Shown here in pieces: positions 5,084 to 7,027 of a DNA stretch of 7,027 nt (position 1 is its first letter; every line of letters begins with the position of its first letter). The stretch covers positions 38,122 through 45,148 of the forward strand of contig MHFD01000027.1 in the NCBI GenBank assembly GCA_001804045.1, given 5' to 3'. Origin of the DNA: Omnitrophica bacterium RBG_13_46_9. Its GTDB lineage: Bacteria; Omnitrophota; Gorgyraeia; JABMRN01; RBG-13-46-9. The translations under genes and the position numbers were made by a program. Below the pieces are notes generated by a model. It did no database searches. It was not told the DNA's origin and saw only the letters and a program-made list of their open reading frames with translations.

Positions 5084-5122
5084 TTAGGGACAACGGACTT
5101 CCCGTATTTCTCTTAACGGAAG
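5084..5122. repeat. 3'-end hairpin with a TTAGGGACA motif
   Basis: TTAGGGACA (5084-5092) also occurs at 2547-2555, in both cases followed by a T-rich tract. A bulged stem (CTTCCCGT 5098-5105 with ACGGAAG 5116-5122, loop of 10) ends one base from the stop codon of the gene at 5124-5519. There is no U-tract on the minus strand. It may be a degenerate dispersed repeat that protects the mRNA 3' end. Confidence 0.35.
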
Positions 5123-5123
5123 T

Positions 5124-5519
5124 TTAAGACCGACCGGCAAAATATCCAAGAAAAGTCAAACACACCCCGACGGCAAGCGCTACGAGAGAATGGACCGCTG
5201 GGAGGAGCTTATTTTCCCGGTAAGCCTGCATGACCTTTGATATCGTATTCGGGAAGACGATCAGCCATATGCCTTTTATGATTCCACCCCAGCCAAAAAG
5301 CGTAATAATCACAGTCCAATTAGCCGCCCACTTATTATAAGATAAGAGTATAAGAAAACCGATAAGAAGCGCAAGCAGCCCGCCGAAAAATACGAGGGCG
5401 GCGTTTTTAAAGTAATCTTCCATGACCTTTTGGTAGAATTCCCGGTTAGACATCATACCTACCGCAAAGATGATATAGCATGGGCCTATGATTCTGGCGA
5501 TAAATATCGCAGTTTCCAT
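5124..5519 (-). CDS. Small four-helix inner-membrane protein
   Basis: This 131-residue protein has four predicted membrane helices near 4-22, 40-60, 68-89 and 106-128. A charged loop (NREFYQKVMEDYFKN, 25-39) follows helix one, and a second one (SKVMQAYRENKLLP, 94-107) lies before helix four. The repeating layout of helix pair plus amphipathic stretch is typical of small unnamed membrane proteins common in candidate-phylum genomes; I know no function. GGGGAGG eight bases before the ATG at 5519 is a strong ribosome binding site. The response-regulator gene ends 42 bases upstream on the same strand, so the two probably share a transcript. There is no motif pointing to a sensor kinase or transporter. 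Confidence 0.85.
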   Translation of the reverse strand: METAIFIARIIGPCYIIFAVGMMSNREFYQKVMEDYFKNAALVFFGGLLALLIGFLILLSYNKWAANWTVIITLFGWGGIIKGIWLIVFPNTISKVMQAYRENKLLPAVHSLVALAVGVCLTFLGYFAGRS

Positions 5520-5561
5520 CTCGATGGCCTCCCCGACCTCGTAGGTTGGATAGGTTCTTCA

Positions 5562-5948
5562 CTATATTACTATGGGCCGTCTTTTGTCATCGTCAAGATA
5601 TCTCTTGAGTAATTTCAGCAGATCTTCCAAGTTGGCCGGTTTTATGAGGTAGTCGTCGGCCCATAAATGCCGGGATTCAAAGATGGAATCAGTCTCTGCC
5701 TTAGAAGTCAACATTATGATAGTGGTATTTAAGTTATCCGGATTTGACCTGAGATGTCGCAGGACTTCAAAGCCGTCCATATCAGGCATCTTGATGTCTA
5801 AAAGGACTATATCCGGCGATTCTTTCATTTTCTTTAAGGCGTCGATCCCGTTATAAGCCGGTATGACGGTATATCCCCTCATTTCAAGAAACTCTTTTGT
5901 TGAATCGACGAAATCTTTTTCATCATCGATAAGCAGTATCTTCTTCAT
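5562..5948 (-). CDS. Single-domain response regulator (CheY/Spo0F type)
   Basis: This 128-residue receiver domain has no output domain. All key residues are present: the acidic pocket D8 and D9, phospho-acceptor D51 (in LLDIKMPDMDG), T81 (MLTS), the aromatic switch Y100 and K103 (in LIKP). It should accept a phosphoryl group from a histidine kinase and act by protein contact or relay, not DNA binding. The ATG at 5948 is chosen, since GAGG lies six bases upstream and MKKILLIDDE begins the fold directly; a TTG at 5963 is possible but unneeded. The short tail (DDDKRRPIVI) is charged. No kinase gene is in the window, so it is an orphan here. It sits 104 bases after the lipoprotein gene, with an inverted repeat between, and 42 bases before a small membrane-protein gene. 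Confidence 0.97.
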   Translation of the reverse strand: MKKILLIDDEKDFVDSTKEFLEMRGYTVIPAYNGIDALKKMKESPDIVLLDIKMPDMDGFEVLRHLRSNPDNLNTTIIMLTSKAETDSIFESRHLWADDYLIKPANLEDLLKLLKRYLDDDKRRPIVI

Positions 5949-5971
5949 TTTCAACCTCAACAAGTGGCATC

Positions 5972-6042
5972 GGGGTCAGGTCTCCGCGCTTCACGATTCG
6001 CGCATCGAAACAAAAATGCGGACTATGGAGACGCTTTACCCC
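5972..6042. repeat. REP-like inverted repeat between lipoprotein and regulator genes
   Basis: GGGGTCAGGTCTCC (5972-5985) faces GGAGACGCTTTACCCC (6027-6042). The GGGGT/ACCCC and GTCTCC/GGAGAC arms pair around short internal loops. Inside lies a second hairpin, CGCAT (6001-6005) with ATGCG (6016-6020). GGGGTCAGGTCT-like strings resemble dispersed motifs I recall from deltaproteobacterial and Omnitrophota-like genomes. It could be a small non-autonomous element or a regulatory structure in the response-regulator leader. Confidence 0.45.
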
Positions 6043-6052
6043 GGCCGGCCGC

Positions 6053-6610
6053 CTACTTGATCTGCCAGTTGCCGCTCCCTACTTCGATAGGAGTTCCGGA
6101 AGGGGCGTCTTTCTGGATCCGTTCGGCGTACAATTTCTGTACATCTTTCACGGATGTACCGTTTTTCGACGCGATCTCGTTATATATTACCATACGGTCA
6201 CTATTCTCGGCGTTCACGATCTTTTCCGCAGAGGCATCAGCGGACCCTCTTATCACGACAAGACCCAAAGACGTTTCTCCGACTGTACCGGCCTGCTCAA
6301 GCGAGATCAGTTCACCGCGCCTGTCTTTACGCCGCAAAGCGGCCTGCTCGACCTCCGGGCTCAACTCCTGGGCATAGGCTGTTTCTACGAAACGGTAAAG
6401 AAAGCTCTGTTGCCCCGGCACTTTCTGGCCCTTATCCGCTCCGGTGACGATGTCTTCGATTGAATTGATATCTTTCTGGACATGCTGGTATACATCGAGC
6501 CGCATCGTAATATCGACCTTTATAGGCTCTTTCGGGGACTGTACCTTTACCGTAGCGCACCCCAGTATCAAGAAAATGCCCACCACCGCAATAAGACCTA
6601 TTTGTTTCAT
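6053..6610 (-). CDS. Lipoprotein fusing YnbE-like and YdbL-like (DUF1318) parts
   Basis: This 185-residue protein starts with a lipoprotein signal peptide whose lipobox is LILGC (lipidated Cys18). Residue 19 is Ala, not Asp, so outer-membrane sorting is expected. Residues 20-55 (SPKEPIKVDITMRLDVYQHV onward) resemble YnbE, and residues 84-185 resemble YdbL/DUF1318, with VGE, RG, Y-x-x-IA-x-x-NG and a terminal G-x-W. In E. coli these are separate proteins of the ydbH-ynbE-ydbL operon, where YdbH and YnbE form an envelope-spanning bridge for lipid homeostasis. The joining segment contains ETAYA-QE (76-82), which looks like a relic signal-peptidase site. The start at 6610 overlaps the stop of the upstream YdbH-like gene by four bases (ATGA), so translation is coupled. 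Family assignment is firm for DUF1318 and good for the YnbE part. Confidence 0.88.
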   Translation of the reverse strand: MKQIGLIAVVGIFLILGCATVKVQSPKEPIKVDITMRLDVYQHVQKDINSIEDIVTGADKGQKVPGQQSFLYRFVETAYAQELSPEVEQAALRRKDRRGELISLEQAGTVGETSLGLVVIRGSADASAEKIVNAENSDRMVIYNEIASKNGTSVKDVQKLYAERIQKDAPSGTPIEVGSGNWQIK

Positions 6611-7027
6611 AACCCCGATCCTTTCTTTGACAAAAAATCGTGCAATATTACATCAAAATTTCGCTTGCCCGAAACTCCTTCTAGGGCGATATCCAGTATA
6701 AGATTGCCGCCATCGGACGACAACTTCATCACCCCTATATTATACTGGTATTGCCTGAAACTTTCCATCAATATATTAAGGGGTTGTCCGGAATCCTTCG
6801 CCATATCCTCAAGAAAGCGGGTATCTTTTATGATCAGGACGCCTCCGCCCGGATCCATGGAAAAATCCCCCTCGATTCGTAACAAGGTGAGCCCGTTTCC
6901 GCTCAATACCACCTTACCGCCCAATTCCCCGGTCATCCGGAACTTATTTTCCATCTTCATCTCACGCACAAAGGTGCCAAGGTCCAAACCGGCTACCTTA
7001 AGGTCAATGACAAAATCCCGGCTTTTA
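6607..7027 (-). CDS. YdbH-like AsmA-family protein, C-terminal end (partial)
   Basis: Only the last 139 residues are visible; the frame is open to the window edge at 7027 with no start needed. The stretch ESFRQYQYNIGVMKLSSDGG followed by LILDIALEG, just before a short tail, resembles the end of YdbH-like proteins (dicarboxylate-transport/YdbH domain). There, beta strands continue the lipid-conducting groove and the C-terminus meets the YnbE lipoprotein. The preceding GGGVLIIKD and MTGELGGKVVLSG segments suit the repeating beta structure. The gene overlaps the YnbE-YdbL-type lipoprotein gene by four bases. Gene order matches E. coli ydbH-ynbE-ydbL, which strengthens the call. The N-terminal membrane anchor would lie outside the window. 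Identification relies on a short, weakly conserved region plus context. Confidence 0.75.
   Translation of the reverse strand, partial: KSRDFVIDLKVAGLDLGTFVREMKMENKFRMTGELGGKVVLSGNGLTLLRIEGDFSMDPGGGVLIIKDTRFLEDMAKDSGQPLNILMESFRQYQYNIGVMKLSSDGGNLILDIALEGVSGKRNFDVILHDFLSKKGSGL

Noticed and set aside
5949..5963. Longer response-regulator start at the TTG at 5963
   Set aside because: The ATG at 5948 has a GAGG six bases upstream and begins the receiver fold directly with MKKILLIDDE.
5964..6447. Plus-strand open frames opposite the lipoprotein gene
   Set aside because: They overlap a well-supported DUF1318 gene, and their low-complexity Ser/Arg/Pro-rich products look like frame shadows.

Overview
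The window looks like chromosomal DNA from an uncultivated Gram-negative (diderm) bacterium. A Candidatus Omnitrophota-like or deltaproteobacterium-like genome fits best. The reasons are a lipoprotein and AsmA-like pair of the YdbH/YnbE/YdbL outer-membrane lipid system, many small unannotated inner-membrane proteins, and short GC-rich dispersed repeats at gene 3' ends. The taxonomic call is inference from gene style; there is no rRNA or marker gene here. All genes but one lie on the minus strand.

Layout, left to right. 1-189 has no gene but holds one copy of a two-box dispersed repeat. 190-1543 is a two-gene minus-strand unit: a CPBP (CAAX-type) intramembrane protease, then an overlapping six-helix membrane protein. 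1561-1692 holds two strong hairpin terminators. 1711-2019 encodes a single-RRM RNA-binding protein, preceded by about 590 bases without a clear gene. That stretch contains a near-consensus promoter about 400 nt upstream of the start and a multi-helix inverted-repeat cluster that looks like a structured leader. 2607-2936 is a pyrimidine-dimer DNA glycosylase (T4 endonuclease V-like family) with its own promoter. 3024-3121 is the second copy of the dispersed repeat. 3127-3849 is an unrecognised six-helix membrane protein with a textbook sigma70-type promoter. 4095-5012 is the only plus-strand gene: a membrane-anchored transglutaminase-like (Cys-His-Asp) protein, probably made from a leaderless mRNA.

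The right third is a minus-strand series. It starts with the C-terminal end of a YdbH-like AsmA-family protein running off the window. This overlaps by 4 nt a lipoprotein that fuses YnbE-like and YdbL-like (DUF1318) parts. After a REP-like inverted repeat come a single-domain CheY-type response regulator and a four-helix small membrane protein.

How the genes work together: the YdbH-like protein and the YnbE-YdbL fusion are translationally coupled and by homology should form an envelope-spanning lipid-transfer bridge. The CPBP protease and its overlapping partner form another membrane unit. The other genes look like independent single-gene units with their own promoters. I see no tRNA, rRNA, CRISPR array, intact transposase or phage gene. 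The most promising undescribed items are the structured leader before the RRM gene, the YnbE-YdbL fusion, the leaderless transglutaminase-like gene, and the two-box repeat family.
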